64,000 nucleotides of DNA, from positions 62,001 to 126,000 of the forward strand of contig NZ_JALJQZ010000007.1 of the NCBI RefSeq assembly GCF_022968395.1, written 5' to 3'. The stretch is from Affinirhizobium lemnae. Lineage in GTDB: Bacteria; Pseudomonadota; Alphaproteobacteria; Rhizobiales; Rhizobiaceae. Positions 42,553 to 52,574 of the stretch are shown one piece after another (the first letter of the stretch is position 1; every line of letters begins with the position of its first letter). The notes beneath the pieces were generated by a model. It worked only from the letters and a program-made list of their open reading frames with translations. It was not told the origin of the DNA and searched no databases. The position numbers and the translations under genes were made by a program.

Positions 42553-42594
42553 ATGACGGCTGAGGGGCACATTCATTTGCCATTCAGCCGTCAT
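42553..42594 (+). terminator. Long hairpin at the end of the gene transfer agent cluster
   Basis: ATGACGGCTGA and TCAGCCGTCAT are perfect 11-base inverted arms, with an inner GGCA/TGCC stem. There is no T-run, so it may stop transcription only weakly or protect the 3' end of the cluster mRNA. Confidence 0.5.
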
Positions 42595-42661
42595 TCGATA
42601 CATAATTTGCCAGTTGGTTTGGGTTATCGGGCCTAGCATTTTGTAATCGGAAGTCGTCGTC

Positions 42662-42916
42662 ATGGCATCACTCAAGGTAATCGCGATGGTCGCGGCAGGT
42701 TTGTTCAGCCTGTCTGCTGATCATGCCTTCGCCCGCGACTACCTGATTCTGGTTGCCGGAGATTGTGGCGACGCCGCATCCAAGGTTGTGCGGGAGACCG
42801 GCGGCGAACTTCTGTCGGCGCAACCGTCGAAGGACGGAGCGACCTGCATTGTGACCGTTCTCGTGCAGGGTAGCGGAGAGCGCCCGCGCAAGGTGACTGT
42901 TCGGGTGCCGATGTAG
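42662..42916 (+). CDS. feuN: FeuN-like small periplasmic regulator
   Basis: An 84-residue secreted protein: signal peptide to about residue 24 (VAAGLFSLSADHAFA), then a short domain with two cysteines (GDCGD, ATCIVTV) that could form a disulfide. It lies 48 bases before feuP. In S. meliloti a protein of this size and position, FeuN, restrains the FeuPQ two-component system from the periplasm and is essential. The match rests on context, size and my memory of the family. Confidence 0.72.
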   Translation: MASLKVIAMVAAGLFSLSADHAFARDYLILVAGDCGDAASKVVRETGGELLSAQPSKDGATCIVTVLVQGSGERPRKVTVRVPM

Positions 42917-42964
42917 TAGAAGGCGACGAGCCGCTTCTCGTATTTCATCGAATCAAGGATTTCC

Positions 42965-43636
42965 ATGCGCATTCTCGTGGTCGAAGACGACAGCAACCTG
43001 AACCGCCAGCTGACCGATGCGTTGAAGGAGGTCGGCTATGTGGTCGATCAGGCCTTCGACGGCGAGGAAGGGCATTTTCTGGGCGAGACCGAACCCTATG
43101 ACGCGGTCATTCTCGACATCGGCCTGCCAGAGATGGACGGCATCACGGTGGTGGAAAAATGGCGTGCGGCAGGCAAGGCCATGCCGGTGCTGATGCTGAC
43201 GGCGCGCGACCGCTGGAGCGACAAGGTGGCCGGTATCGATGCCGGTGCCGATGATTATGTGGCCAAACCCTTCCACGTGGAGGAAGTGCTGGCGCGCGTT
43301 CGCGCCCTCATTCGCCGTGCCGCAGGACATGCCTCTTCTGAAATCACCTGCGGACCTGTGAAGCTCGACACCAAGGCGTCCAAGGCGACGGTCAACGGCG
43401 TGGCGATGAAGCTGACCTCGCACGAGTTTCGCCTGCTGTCCTATCTCATGCACCATATGGGCGAGGTCGTCTCCCGTACCGAACTGATCGAACATATGTA
43501 CGATCAGGATTTTGACCGCGATTCCAACACGATCGAGGTGTTTGTCGGACGCCTTCGCAAGAAGATCGGTGTCGACCTGATCGAGACCGTTCGCGGTCTT
43601 GGCTACCGCATGCAAGCACCATCCGATGTACGTTAG
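42965..43636 (+). CDS. feuP: FeuP response regulator (OmpR family)
   Basis: A 223-residue regulator with receiver aspartate D51 in VILDIGLPEMDG, the acidic pair in VVEDDS and the KPF lysine, then an OmpR-type winged helix (LTSHEFRLLSYLMHHMGEVVSRTELIEHMY). In rhizobia FeuP activates genes such as ndvA for cyclic glucan export. The feuQ start lies within its last codons. Confidence 0.85.
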   Translation: MRILVVEDDSNLNRQLTDALKEVGYVVDQAFDGEEGHFLGETEPYDAVILDIGLPEMDGITVVEKWRAAGKAMPVLMLTARDRWSDKVAGIDAGADDYVAKPFHVEEVLARVRALIRRAAGHASSEITCGPVKLDTKASKATVNGVAMKLTSHEFRLLSYLMHHMGEVVSRTELIEHMYDQDFDRDSNTIEVFVGRLRKKIGVDLIETVRGLGYRMQAPSDVR

Positions 43637-45023
43637 ATCGGTCACGGCGCGCGTTCTGCTGCTGGCGACTGCCTGGTCGGGCGTGGCGCTGGTGGTGATC
43701 GCGCTCGTGATCTCGGCGCTCTACACGAAATCCGCCGAACGCGCCTTTACCGATCTGCTGCGTGCGCAGCTCTACAACGTGGTGAACTCCATCACCATTG
43801 GCGACGACAACGCGCTTGCGGGCAATCCGCAACTGGGCGACCTGCGCTTCTCCCAGCCCGAAACCGGCTGGTACTGGATCGTCGAGCCGCTTGGCACCTT
43901 TGCCGCGACGCCGCTGTCATCTTCGTCGCTCGGCACGTCGAATATCAAGGTGCCGTCTATCCTCAACGTACCCTTCAACAATCGCTATGAGCGCTTCTAT
44001 CCTGCCATCGACGCCTTCGGGAACAATGTTCTGGTGGCGGAAACAGAGGTGGTGCTGGACAGCGAGGGCAGGGCGGCGCGCTTTCGCGTGACAGGCAACC
44101 TGACCGTGGTAACGGAGGATGTGCAGGCCTTTACCCAGAGCCTCTACATCGCGCTGGTGGTCTTCGGCCTCGGCAGCCTTGTGGTCAACGGTCTTGCCAT
44201 TCTCTTCGGTCTGCGGCCGCTGGACGAAGCGCGCCGAGCGCTGGAAAAGGTGCGACGCGGCGAGGCGGAGCGTCTGGAAGGCGAGTTTCCCCGTGAGGTG
44301 CATGCGCTGACCATCGAGATGAATGCGCTGATCGACAGCAACCGCCGCATTGTCGAGCGTGCCCGTTCGCAGGTGGGAAATCTGGCGCATTCACTGAAGA
44401 CGCCGATTGCTGTGCTTCTCAACGAATCACGCCTCATCGACAAGGGCCATGGCGAAGTGGTACGCGGGCAGGCGGAAGCCATGCAGAGCCAGGTGCAGAG
44501 CTATCTGAACCGCGCCCGCATTGCTGCCCAGCGCGAATCCATGCTGGCGCGAACCGATGCCGAGCCGGTGCTGGAGCGCCTGATGCGCGTGATGCGGCGC
44601 CTCAATCCCGAGAAGACATTCGAACTGATCGCGACACAGGCCAATCTGGCGCTTGCCATGGAGCAGCAGGATGTCGAGGAAACGGTCGGCAATCTTCTGG
44701 AGAATGCGGCGCGCCATTCCAAGAGTGGCGTCTGGCTGACCATCATGCCGTCACTGGCACCCGAGGGGGAAGATCCGGCCCGGCGCAACTGGGTGGAAAT
44801 TGCTGTTGAAGATGATGGGCCGGGCCTTAACCCCGACGAAATCAAGGAAGCCATGAAGCGTGGCCGCAGGCTGGATGAAAGCAAGCCCGGCACGGGCCTT
44901 GGACTTTCGATCGTTGGCGAAATCGCCCGCGAATATCAGGGTCGTTTCCGCCTTTCGCGCGGGCGTCGCGGGGGCTTGCGCGCTGTGCTGACACTGCCGG
45001 GAATTTCACGCGACGCAGCATGA
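43626..45023 (+). CDS. feuQ: FeuQ sensor histidine kinase
   Basis: A 465-residue inner-membrane kinase: first membrane helix at about residues 8-30, a periplasmic sensor domain to about 175, second helix, HAMP, the phosphoaccepting His near 255 in GNLAHSLKTPIAVL, and ATP-binding motifs (NLLENAARHS, DDGPGLNPDE, GTGLGLSIV). The ATG at 43626 overlaps feuP by 11 bases. It should phosphorylate FeuP and be held in check by FeuN. Confidence 0.87.
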   Translation: MYVRSVTARVLLLATAWSGVALVVIALVISALYTKSAERAFTDLLRAQLYNVVNSITIGDDNALAGNPQLGDLRFSQPETGWYWIVEPLGTFAATPLSSSSLGTSNIKVPSILNVPFNNRYERFYPAIDAFGNNVLVAETEVVLDSEGRAARFRVTGNLTVVTEDVQAFTQSLYIALVVFGLGSLVVNGLAILFGLRPLDEARRALEKVRRGEAERLEGEFPREVHALTIEMNALIDSNRRIVERARSQVGNLAHSLKTPIAVLLNESRLIDKGHGEVVRGQAEAMQSQVQSYLNRARIAAQRESMLARTDAEPVLERLMRVMRRLNPEKTFELIATQANLALAMEQQDVEETVGNLLENAARHSKSGVWLTIMPSLAPEGEDPARRNWVEIAVEDDGPGLNPDEIKEAMKRGRRLDESKPGTGLGLSIVGEIAREYQGRFRLSRGRRGGLRAVLTLPGISRDAA

Positions 45024-45244
45024 GTTGGAGCCTGGGACTGACGCAGTGCGATATAAATGGCACAGTGATCGCTTTCCGGCTCGACACTTTGTGCCTACAC
45101 GCTACAAACAGAGTTCAAACCTTCGCGTGGTTTCGCCACAGTTGACGGCTCGGCCGACGACGTAAGGGGCAAAGTTCAGGTTTGAAAATCAGGTGCGTAG
45201 ATACCAGATATCTGTCTACGCAAGCACGAAACGGTTGGAGTAGA

Positions 45245-45661
45245 ATGGAAGTCCGCGCTGTGAAATTCGTCGTTTGGCCTGTTATTGCTGCAAGCCTGCT
45301 TTCGGCCTGCACATCGACTGGCAGCAATCGTGGCGGGCTCTTTGCCAAGGCTCCGCCAAACAATTTCATCGTGGCGCTTCAGGGCGGTATCGTCAGCCGT
45401 GCCGGGACCCAGCTCAGTGAAAGCGACCGACAAAGGGCGCTGGAAGCGGAATATCGCGCGCTGGAGTTTTCCGAGGTCGGACAAGCGACTGAATGGAAGG
45501 GCCGCAATATCAGCGGCGAGGTGGTGGCAGCAGCGCCCTATCAGGTGGGTTCACAGAACTGCCGCAGCTACACCCACACGCTGACGATCAACGAACGCGA
45601 GCTGAAGGCGCGCGGCACGGCCTGCCGCAATGCCGATGGAGCCTGGACTCCGCTGAGCTGA
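45245..45661 (+). CDS. Small outer-membrane lipoprotein, RT0821/Lpp0805 surface-protein type
   Basis: A 138-residue lipoprotein. The signal ends with the lipobox LLSAC (Cys near residue 22), then a short linker and a compact domain with LSESDRQRALEAEYRAL and the C-terminal CRSYTHTLTINERELKARGTACRN. This C-terminal pattern is shared with 17-kDa rickettsial surface antigens. GGAG precedes the ATG at 45245. Function is likely structural. Confidence 0.75.
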   Translation: MEVRAVKFVVWPVIAASLLSACTSTGSNRGGLFAKAPPNNFIVALQGGIVSRAGTQLSESDRQRALEAEYRALEFSEVGQATEWKGRNISGEVVAAAPYQVGSQNCRSYTHTLTINERELKARGTACRNADGAWTPLS

Positions 45662-45707
45662 GTGGCCTCGGCTCCCTCATTGAACCAATTCTGTTTCGCG
45701 CCCTTGC

Positions 45708-45721
45708 TTGACGCAAATCAA
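45708..45721 (+). promoter_or_regulatory. FNR/FixK-type anaerobox before the cytochrome c maturation operon
   Basis: TTGACGCAAATCAA fits the TTGAN6TCAA-type site of FNR, FnrN and FixK; one more matching base pair extends it on each side (CTTGAC and ATCAAG). It lies 129 bases before the ccmI start, suitable for low-oxygen activation of the operon. Confidence 0.6.
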
Positions 45722-45850
45722 GGCCCGTGTCAGGCAGTCCGTCCATAGGAGAGAGGAGACTGTTCACGAACTTGCGGCCAAACGCCTCAAATTCGTGTCA
45801 TCGTCCCCGATCCGATTGGAATAGTGGTGCGCTTGACGTAATTGGCTTCA

Positions 45851-46969
45851 ATGATTTTCTGGATTCTTATCGCAGTACTGACGGCTGGAGTGGCAGGTCT
45901 TCTGATCGCGCCGCTGATGAAGCCAAGGCCGCAACCGACAACGGCCCGTGAAGACGAGGCTGCGGTCTACCGTGACCAGATGAAGGAGATCGATCGCGAT
46001 CTCGCGCTCGGTCTTCTCGGCGAGAAGGAGGCCGACTACGCGCGGGCCGAAATCGGACGCCGTTTGCTGGCCGCCACCGACGCGCCGCAGCGGGGCCTGA
46101 CGCCCGCGGCTTTGCCGCGCCCGCATCGCATCACCACGCTGCTGGTCATTCTCTGTCCGCCTATCGTGGGACTTGCAGGCTATCTGATGCTGGGAAGCCC
46201 CGGCATGCCCGACCAGCCGCTGGCGGCACGCCTTGCCAATCCGGGTAACAATATCGAACTTCTGATCGCCAAGGCCGAACGGCATCTGGCCCAGAACCCC
46301 AATGACGGAGCCGGTTGGGATCTGCTGGCGCCGATCTACATGCGATCCGGCCGCTTTGCCGATGCGGATCAGGCGTTTCGCAACTCGATCCGTATTCTGG
46401 GCGCGACACCGCAACGACTGGCGGGCCTGGGCGAAACCATGGTCGCCGCCAATCAGGGCATCGTGACCGACGAGGCACGCGGCTTCTTCGAGAAGGCTGT
46501 GGAGCTGGAACCCGGCAATATGCGCTCGCGCTTCTATGTGGCACTTGGGCTGGAGCAGGCGGGCCGCAAGCCGGAAGCGCTGGCCGCGTTCAATGCCATC
46601 AAGCGCGACTCGCCTCCCGGCGCCGCATGGGAAAGCCTCGTGAACCAGCACATTGCCGCCAATAGCGAGAATGCGCCCGGGAATCCGAGCGCTGCCGATG
46701 TTGCCGCCGCCCAGAACCTTTCCGGGCAGGACCGGCAGGCAATGATTGCGGGCATGGTGGAAAGCCTTGCCGAGCGGCTGAAGTCTGACCCGAAAAACAT
46801 CGAGGGCTGGCTGCGGCTGGTGCGCTCCTACATGGTGCTGGGCCGCGAGCAGGACGCCCGCAATGCTCTCCAGACAGGGCTGAAGACATTTCCAGCCGAA
46901 ACGGACGAGGGTCAGCGGCTTGTGGCGCTGGCGCGTGAGATTGGACTGGGCGAGGGGATCGTGCAATGA
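45851..46969 (+). CDS. ccmI: Cytochrome c maturation protein CcmI (CycH)
   Basis: A 372-residue inner-membrane protein that holds apocytochrome c for heme attachment. Two membrane helices (about 2-20 and 94-115) flank a short cytoplasmic segment with a leucine-zipper-like region. The periplasmic part contains tetratricopeptide-type repeats ([22 protein letters not shown] and others). The first of four overlapping genes. The ATG at 45851 begins at the first helix; a TTG at 45842 is possible. Confidence 0.87.
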   Translation: MIFWILIAVLTAGVAGLLIAPLMKPRPQPTTAREDEAAVYRDQMKEIDRDLALGLLGEKEADYARAEIGRRLLAATDAPQRGLTPAALPRPHRITTLLVILCPPIVGLAGYLMLGSPGMPDQPLAARLANPGNNIELLIAKAERHLAQNPNDGAGWDLLAPIYMRSGRFADADQAFRNSIRILGATPQRLAGLGETMVAANQGIVTDEARGFFEKAVELEPGNMRSRFYVALGLEQAGRKPEALAAFNAIKRDSPPGAAWESLVNQHIAANSENAPGNPSAADVAAAQNLSGQDRQAMIAGMVESLAERLKSDPKNIEGWLRLVRSYMVLGREQDARNALQTGLKTFPAETDEGQRLVALAREIGLGEGIVQ

Positions 46970-47442
46970 CGCGCAAACAGAAACGCATGGCGGTGATTGC
47001 TGGCGGCATGAGCTTCATCCTGATTGCCGTGCTGCTCGTGATGTTCGCCTTCAGCCAGTCGGTCGCCTATTTCTTCATGCCGAGCGATCTTGCCAAGAAC
47101 GAGGTATCGCCGGGAACGCGCATCCGTCTGGGGGGGCTGGTCGAGGCTGGTTCCGTTCAGCGTGGGGCCGGATCGACCGTGAGCTTCAAGGTGACCGATG
47201 GCTCGGCGAGCGTACCTGTGAGCTATACCGGAATTCTGCCGGACCTGTTCCGCGAGGGCCAGGGCGTGGTGACCGAAGGCGTGTTCACGTCTTCCCGTGC
47301 CTTCGTTGCAGATTCGGTGCTGGCCAAGCATGATGAAAACTACATGCCGAAGGAAGTGGCGGATCGCCTGAAAGCGGACGGCGTCTGGAAGGAAGGCGAA
47401 GGCAGCCCGACCACCGGCGCCAAGGGGAGTGTGACGCGATGA
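46966..47442 (+). CDS. ccmE: Heme chaperone CcmE (CycJ)
   Basis: A 158-residue periplasmic heme carrier anchored by one N-terminal helix. The covalent heme histidine is in AKHDENYMP near residue 125. [13 protein letters not shown] and [18 protein letters not shown] are conserved family segments. Overlaps ccmI and ccmF by 4 bases each. Confidence 0.93.
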   Translation: MTRKQKRMAVIAGGMSFILIAVLLVMFAFSQSVAYFFMPSDLAKNEVSPGTRIRLGGLVEAGSVQRGAGSTVSFKVTDGSASVPVSYTGILPDLFREGQGVVTEGVFTSSRAFVADSVLAKHDENYMPKEVADRLKADGVWKEGEGSPTTGAKGSVTR

Positions 47443-49436
47443 TTGTCGAGATCGGCCATTATGCGCTGGTTCTGGCGCTTGCGATTGCCTTGATCGTCTC
47501 CATCGCGCCTCTTGTGGGTGCGCGGCGAAACGATGCGGCGCTGATGGCGCTGGCACCCTCCGGCTCCATCATCCTCTTTGGCATGGTGACGCTCTCATTT
47601 CTGGCGCTGACCTGGGCCTATGCGGTTTCCGATTTTTCGGTGCGCAATGTCTGGGAAAACTCCCATTCGCTGATGCCCATGGTTTACAAGCTTTCCGGTG
47701 TCTGGGGGAACCACGAAGGTTCCATGATGCTGTGGCTGCTGATTCTGACGCTGTTCAGCGCACTCGTTGCATTCTTCGGGCGCAACCTGCCGGAGACATT
47801 GCGGGCCAACGTGCTGGCCGTGCAGGCCTGGGTGGCGGTCGCCTTCCTGCTGTTCATTCTGCTGACCTCCAACCCCTTCATCCGCCTGATGCCGGCACCC
47901 GCCGAAGGGCAGGATCTGAACCCTATTCTGCAGGATCCCGGTCTCGCAGTGCATCCGCCGTTGCTCTATCTCGGCTATGTCGGCTTCTCCGTCTGCTTCT
48001 CCTTTGCGGTGGCGGCCCTCATCGAGGGGCGTATCGATGCGGCATGGGCGCGCTGGGTTCGCCCCTGGACGCTGGCCGCCTGGACCTTCCTGACGGCTGG
48101 CATCGCTATGGGGTCCTACTGGGCCTATTACGAGCTTGGCTGGGGCGGCTGGTGGTTCTGGGATCCGGTGGAAAACGCTTCCTTCATGCCGTGGCTTGCG
48201 GGAACAGCACTTCTGCACTCGGCGCTGGTGATGGAAAAGCGCGAGGCGCTGAAGATCTGGACCGTGCTTCTGGCGATCATCACCTTCTCGCTGTCGCTGC
48301 TCGGAACCTTCCTCGTCCGCTCCGGCGTTCTCACATCCGTGCATGCCTTCGCGACAGACCCGACGCGCGGCACCTTCATTCTGGCCATCCTTTCGATCTT
48401 CGTCGGCGGAGCTTTTGCACTGTTTGCCTGGCGCGCACCGCAGTTGAAAAGCGGCGGCATCTTTGCGCCAATTTCCCGCGAAGGCGCCCTGGTTCTCAAC
48501 AATCTGATCCTGACGGTATCCACCGCGACGGTGCTGACCGGCACGCTTTATCCGCTGGTTCTGGAGACGCTGACGGGTGAGAAGATTTCCGTCGGCGCGC
48601 CTTTCTTCAACCTGACCTTCGGCCTGTTGATGATTCCGCTTCTGCTGATCGTGCCCATGGGGCCGCTTCTGGCCTGGAAACGGGGGGATCTTCTGGGCGC
48701 GATGCAGCGGCTCTATCTCGTTGCGGGGCTGGCGCTGGTTGTAGGGCTCGGGCTCTACTACGTGGAAAATGGCGGCCCAGTTCTGGCCTTCCTCGGTCTG
48801 GCGCTCGGCATCTATCTTATTCTCGGTTCGCTGGTCGACCTCTGGTACCGCGCCAACTTCGGCAAGCTGGCTTTTTCCATTGCATTTGCCCGGTTGAAGG
48901 GGCTTCCACGCTCTGCCTTCGGAACGGCGCTGGCGCATATGGGCCTTGGCGTTACCGTGCTGGGCATCGTGGCAGTGACGGCTTTCGAGACCGAGCATGT
49001 GCTGGAAATGAAGCAGGGCATGACAGCGGATGCAGGCGGCTATACGCTCGTATTCGATGGCATGAAGGAAGCGGTCGGTCCGAACTTTACCGAAGAGCGA
49101 GCGCATTTCACGATCAGCAAGGCGGGCGTTGCCGTTGCCGACGTCTGGTCTTCGAAGCGCATCTACACCGCACGCCGCATGCCGACGACGGAAGCCGGTA
49201 TCGTCAGCTTCGGTCTCAGCCAGCTTTATGTGTCGCTGGGCGACCCGATGGCCGATGGCGGCATCGTGGTGCGTATCTGGTGGAAGCCGTTCATTCTGTG
49301 CATCTGGCTTGGTGGCTTGATCATGATGATTGGCGGCTTTGTTTCGCTCTCTGACCGCCGCCTGCGCGTTGGTGCGCCGAGCCGCAGAGCAAAGGCAGCA
49401 AAGCCGGCCAAGCCCGCCATGGAGGCTGCGGAATGA
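47439..49436 (+). CDS. ccmF: Cytochrome c heme lyase subunit CcmF (CycK)
   Basis: A 665-residue polytopic membrane protein with about 14-15 helices. The tryptophan-rich heme-handling motif [18 protein letters not shown] is present near residue 230, with conserved histidines in [12 protein letters not shown] and around it. Together with CcmH and CcmI it ligates heme to apocytochromes. The last bases overlap ccmH. Confidence 0.94.
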   Translation: MIVEIGHYALVLALAIALIVSIAPLVGARRNDAALMALAPSGSIILFGMVTLSFLALTWAYAVSDFSVRNVWENSHSLMPMVYKLSGVWGNHEGSMMLWLLILTLFSALVAFFGRNLPETLRANVLAVQAWVAVAFLLFILLTSNPFIRLMPAPAEGQDLNPILQDPGLAVHPPLLYLGYVGFSVCFSFAVAALIEGRIDAAWARWVRPWTLAAWTFLTAGIAMGSYWAYYELGWGGWWFWDPVENASFMPWLAGTALLHSALVMEKREALKIWTVLLAIITFSLSLLGTFLVRSGVLTSVHAFATDPTRGTFILAILSIFVGGAFALFAWRAPQLKSGGIFAPISREGALVLNNLILTVSTATVLTGTLYPLVLETLTGEKISVGAPFFNLTFGLLMIPLLLIVPMGPLLAWKRGDLLGAMQRLYLVAGLALVVGLGLYYVENGGPVLAFLGLALGIYLILGSLVDLWYRANFGKLAFSIAFARLKGLPRSAFGTALAHMGLGVTVLGIVAVTAFETEHVLEMKQGMTADAGGYTLVFDGMKEAVGPNFTEERAHFTISKAGVAVADVWSSKRIYTARRMPTTEAGIVSFGLSQLYVSLGDPMADGGIVVRIWWKPFILCIWLGGLIMMIGGFVSLSDRRLRVGAPSRRAKAAKPAKPAMEAAE

Positions 49437-50047
49437 GCAAGCGGTCTCGCTGGTCAACCCCTCCCCAACCCCTCCCCACAAGGGGGAGGGGCTTAACTTG
49501 CCGCACTCTCGCAGCCCAAATCTGGCGGAGACGCAGCCGCGAGTCTTCTCCCCCCTTGTGGGGGAGATGGCCGGCAGGCCAGAGGGGGCTCTTTGCGCTA
49601 CTGATCCTTCTGCTCCTCGCTCCCCTGCCAGCCTACGCCGTCAATCCCGATGAGGTTCTGAAGGACCCGAAGCTGGAGCAGCGCGCCCGTGACCTGTCCG
49701 CTCAGCTTCGCTGCATGGTCTGCCAGAACCAGTCCATCGACGATTCGAACGCCGAGCTTGCCAAGGACCTGCGCGTCCTGGTGCGCGAGCGAATCACGGC
49801 GGGTGACAGTGACGAGCAGGTGATCAACTATCTCGTGTCGCGCTACGGTGAATTCGTGCTGCTGAAGCCGCGGCTGAGCGCCCAGACGATCGCACTTTGG
49901 GCAACGCCTGTTGTTCTGTTCATCATCGGCGGAGTGGCTGTCTACCGGCTGTCTCGTCGCTCCCGTCCCGCGACGGGTGCCGAGAAGGCCCTGACGGCGG
50001 AAGAGCAGGCTCGGCTGGCGGAACTGCTGCGCAAGGAAGAGGGCTGA
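49433..50047 (+). CDS. ccmH: Thiol reductant CcmH (CycL) with repeat-derived N-terminal extension
   Basis: A 204-residue protein that reduces apocytochrome cysteines. The redox motif is [10 protein letters not shown] near residues 90-99, and a C-terminal helix ([18 protein letters not shown]) anchors it. Family members are about 150-160 residues. The extra 45 residues before the signal helix ([17 protein letters not shown]) are encoded by a palindromic repeat lying in frame. The ATG overlaps the ccmF stop by 4 bases; the only other in-frame candidate is a TTG near 49556 with no ribosome site. Whether the extended signal still works cannot be judged here. Confidence 0.88.
   Translation: MSKRSRWSTPPQPLPTRGRGLTCRTLAAQIWRRRSRESSPPLWGRWPAGQRGLFALLILLLLAPLPAYAVNPDEVLKDPKLEQRARDLSAQLRCMVCQNQSIDDSNAELAKDLRVLVRERITAGDSDEQVINYLVSRYGEFVLLKPRLSAQTIALWATPVVLFIIGGVAVYRLSRRSRPATGAEKALTAEEQARLAELLRKEEG
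49458..49590. repeat. Palindromic repeat element inside the ccmH reading frame
   Basis: Starts CCCCTCCCCAACCCCTCCCC with a CCCCACAAGGGG palindrome and ends with CCCCCCTTGTGGGGGAGATGG and GGCCAGAGGGGGCT, the same half-elements seen in the intergenic copies. It encodes an arginine/proline-rich stretch without stop codons. Confidence 0.78.
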
Positions 50048-50191
50048 GCGGCGCTAACCCGCTCTCCGCAACATTACAAACATTTCACCCGTCGGACACG
50101 TGCAGTTAAGGTCGCGGCACCTATATCTTCTGTCATCCACCGCCGCCGGACCTCCGGCAAACAGTCTGAATGAAGATAAAGGTATCGAACC

Positions 50192-51739
50192 ATGAGCAAG
50201 ATCGGACGCCCCTCCCTGAAGACCATTCTCAAGGGAACCACTGTGGCGGGCCTCGCAGCCGTAATGCTTTCGACCGGCATTCCCGCGCAGATCTATCAAT
50301 CCTATGCTGAGCCGGTGACAGTTGCCTCGCCGCAGGTTCCAAGTTTCGCAGACGTCGTTTCCGCCGTATCGCCCGCCGTTGTTTCTGTCCGTGTAAAATC
50401 CGATACGACGCCAGCCTCTGACGATGCGAGCAACGGCTTCTCCTTCGGAGGGCGCGGCTTTGATGAACTTCCGGACGATCATCCACTGAAGCGCTTCTTC
50501 CGTGAATTTGGCGGCCAGATGCCGAACGGACGGAACCAAGAGCACGCCGAGCGCAATAACCGTAACCGCCAGCATTACATGCGTCCTGTCTCACAGGGCT
50601 CCGGCTTTTTCATCTCGGAAGACGGCTATCTCGTCACCAACAATCACGTCGTGGCTGACGGTTCGGCCTATACGGTTGTCATGAACGACGGGACCGAACT
50701 CGATGCGAAACTGATCGGCAAGGATAGCCGCACGGATCTCGCTGTCCTGAAGGTCGATACCAAACGCAAGTTTACCTATGTGAAGTTTGCCGATGACGCG
50801 AAAATTCGCGTTGGCGACTGGGTCGTTGCTGTCGGTAACCCCTTCGGTCTCGGTGGCACAGTCACGGCCGGTATTGTCTCTGCCCGCGGCCGTGATATCG
50901 GTTCCGGTCCCTATGACGACTTCATCCAGATCGATGCGCCGGTCAACCGCGGTAACTCCGGTGGCCCGACCTTCAACCAGAACGGTGAAGTGGTCGGTAT
51001 CAACACGGCGATTTTCTCGCCCTCCGGCGGCAGCGTCGGCATCGCGTTCGCGATTCCCGCCTCCACAGCAAAGGATGTGGTGGCTGACCTGATGAAGAGC
51101 GGCAAGGTGGAGCGCGGCTGGCTTGGTGTCCAGATCCAGCCGGTGACGCAGGAAATCGCGGAATCGCTCGGTCTTGCCGAAGCCAAGGGTGCGCTGGTCG
51201 TGTCTCCGCAGAACGGTTCTCCGGGCGCCAAGGCTGGCATCAAGCAGGGTGATGTGATCACCGCCGTCAATGGCGAGCCGATCAAGGATGCCCGTGACCT
51301 GGCCAAGAAGGTTGCAGCCATCGGCCCGAACAAGAAGGTGGATGTTTCCATCTGGCGCGGCGGCAAGGCGCAATCCGTTGAAGTGACGCTCGGCAATCTC
51401 GCAAGCGACGAAGCCTCCAAGGCCGAAACGCAGCAGAGCCAGCAGCAGGCGCAGCCTTCGAGCGAAAAGGCGCTGGCCAACCTTGGCATCACTGTCGGCC
51501 CTTCCGATGATGGCACGGGCGTTGCGGTGACCGATGTCGATCCGGACTCGGAGGCTGCAGCCAAGGGACTGAAGGAAGGTGAGAAGATCACCGCCGTCAA
51601 CAACCAGCAGGTCGCAACGGCAGCCGACATTACCAAGGCCATCGCCGCCGCCCGCAAGGATGGCCGTACCCGGGCGCTGTTCCAGATCGAATCGCAGAGC
51701 GGCAGCCGCTTCATCGCGCTTCCGATCAACGAAGGCTGA
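50192..51739 (+). CDS. degP: Periplasmic serine protease/chaperone DegP (Do family)
   Basis: A 515-residue envelope quality-control protease. After an N-terminal export signal (about residues 12-30) comes the trypsin-like domain with His in TNNHVVADG (near 152), Asp in SRTDLAVLK (near 182) and Ser in RGNSGGP (near 255). Two PDZ domains follow (about 285-385 and 430-510). The 144 bases upstream contain its own promoter region, separate from the ccm operon. A two-component pair follows, the usual rhizobial order. Confidence 0.92.
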   Translation: MSKIGRPSLKTILKGTTVAGLAAVMLSTGIPAQIYQSYAEPVTVASPQVPSFADVVSAVSPAVVSVRVKSDTTPASDDASNGFSFGGRGFDELPDDHPLKRFFREFGGQMPNGRNQEHAERNNRNRQHYMRPVSQGSGFFISEDGYLVTNNHVVADGSAYTVVMNDGTELDAKLIGKDSRTDLAVLKVDTKRKFTYVKFADDAKIRVGDWVVAVGNPFGLGGTVTAGIVSARGRDIGSGPYDDFIQIDAPVNRGNSGGPTFNQNGEVVGINTAIFSPSGGSVGIAFAIPASTAKDVVADLMKSGKVERGWLGVQIQPVTQEIAESLGLAEAKGALVVSPQNGSPGAKAGIKQGDVITAVNGEPIKDARDLAKKVAAIGPNKKVDVSIWRGGKAQSVEVTLGNLASDEASKAETQQSQQQAQPSSEKALANLGITVGPSDDGTGVAVTDVDPDSEAAAKGLKEGEKITAVNNQQVATAADITKAIAAARKDGRTRALFQIESQSGSRFIALPINEG

Positions 51740-51813
51740 TAGCTCGGCAAGGGTCCATTCTTGGGCACCGAGCCAGCGATGGTTCGGTGCCTTTCTTTTT
51801 GATGGAGGCGGAT

Positions 51814-52572
51814 ATGCAAACGCAGCAGGAAAGCATGGAGAAGCCCGCTGAAACCCCTTCCACCGGGCAGGGTCGCGAAGCTATTGTCCCGCACATGAAG
51901 ATTCTTGTGATTGAAGACGATCTCGAAGCCGCCGCTTACATGACCAAGGCCTTTCGCGAGACGGGTATTGTGGTCGATCACGCCAGCGATGGCGAAAGCG
52001 GCCTCTTCATGGGTTCGGAAAACGCCTATGACGTGATGGTCATCGACCGCATGTTGCCACGTCGTGACGGGCTTTCCGTGATCAGTGAATTGCGCAAGCG
52101 CGGCATCAATACGCCCGTTCTCATTCTCTCCGCGCTTGGACAGGTGGACGACCGCGTGACGGGCCTGCGGGCGGGCGGCGATGATTACCTGCCCAAACCC
52201 TATGCCTTCAGCGAGCTTCTGGCGCGCGTGGAAGTGCTGGGTCGGCGAAAAGGTACGCCCGAGCAGGAGATGACCTACCGTGTCGGCGATCTCGAGCTTG
52301 ACCGGCTTTCCCATGAGGTTCGCCGCCAGGGCAAGGAGATCCTCCTTCAGCCGCGCGAGTTTCGGTTGCTGGAATATCTCATGAAGAATGCCGGTCAGGT
52401 TGTGACCCGGACGATGCTTCTGGAGAATGTCTGGGACTATCATTTCGATCCGCAGACGAATGTCATCGACGTGCATGTTTCGCGCCTGCGCTCGAAGATC
52501 GAGAAGGATTTTGACAAGCCGCTGCTGAAGACCATTCGCGGTGCCGGTTACATGATCAAGGACGAAGCTTGA
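51814..52572 (+). CDS. OmpR-family response regulator next to degP
   Basis: A 252-residue regulator with receiver aspartate D79 in VMVIDRMLPRRDG and an OmpR-type DNA-binding domain (LQPREFRLLEYLMKNAGQVVTRTMLLENVW). GGAGG lies just before the ATG at 51814; an ATG at 51895 would start at the receiver domain (MKILVIEDD) but lacks a ribosome site, so the 27-residue polar head is probably real. Position suggests an envelope-stress role. Confidence 0.87.
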   Translation: MQTQQESMEKPAETPSTGQGREAIVPHMKILVIEDDLEAAAYMTKAFRETGIVVDHASDGESGLFMGSENAYDVMVIDRMLPRRDGLSVISELRKRGINTPVLILSALGQVDDRVTGLRAGGDDYLPKPYAFSELLARVEVLGRRKGTPEQEMTYRVGDLELDRLSHEVRRQGKEILLQPREFRLLEYLMKNAGQVVTRTMLLENVWDYHFDPQTNVIDVHVSRLRSKIEKDFDKPLLKTIRGAGYMIKDEA

Positions 52573-52574
52573 GC

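Noticed and set aside
24174..42594. Integrated prophage
   Set aside because: No integrase, repressor, replication genes or flanking direct repeats were seen, and gene content and order follow RcGTA exactly.
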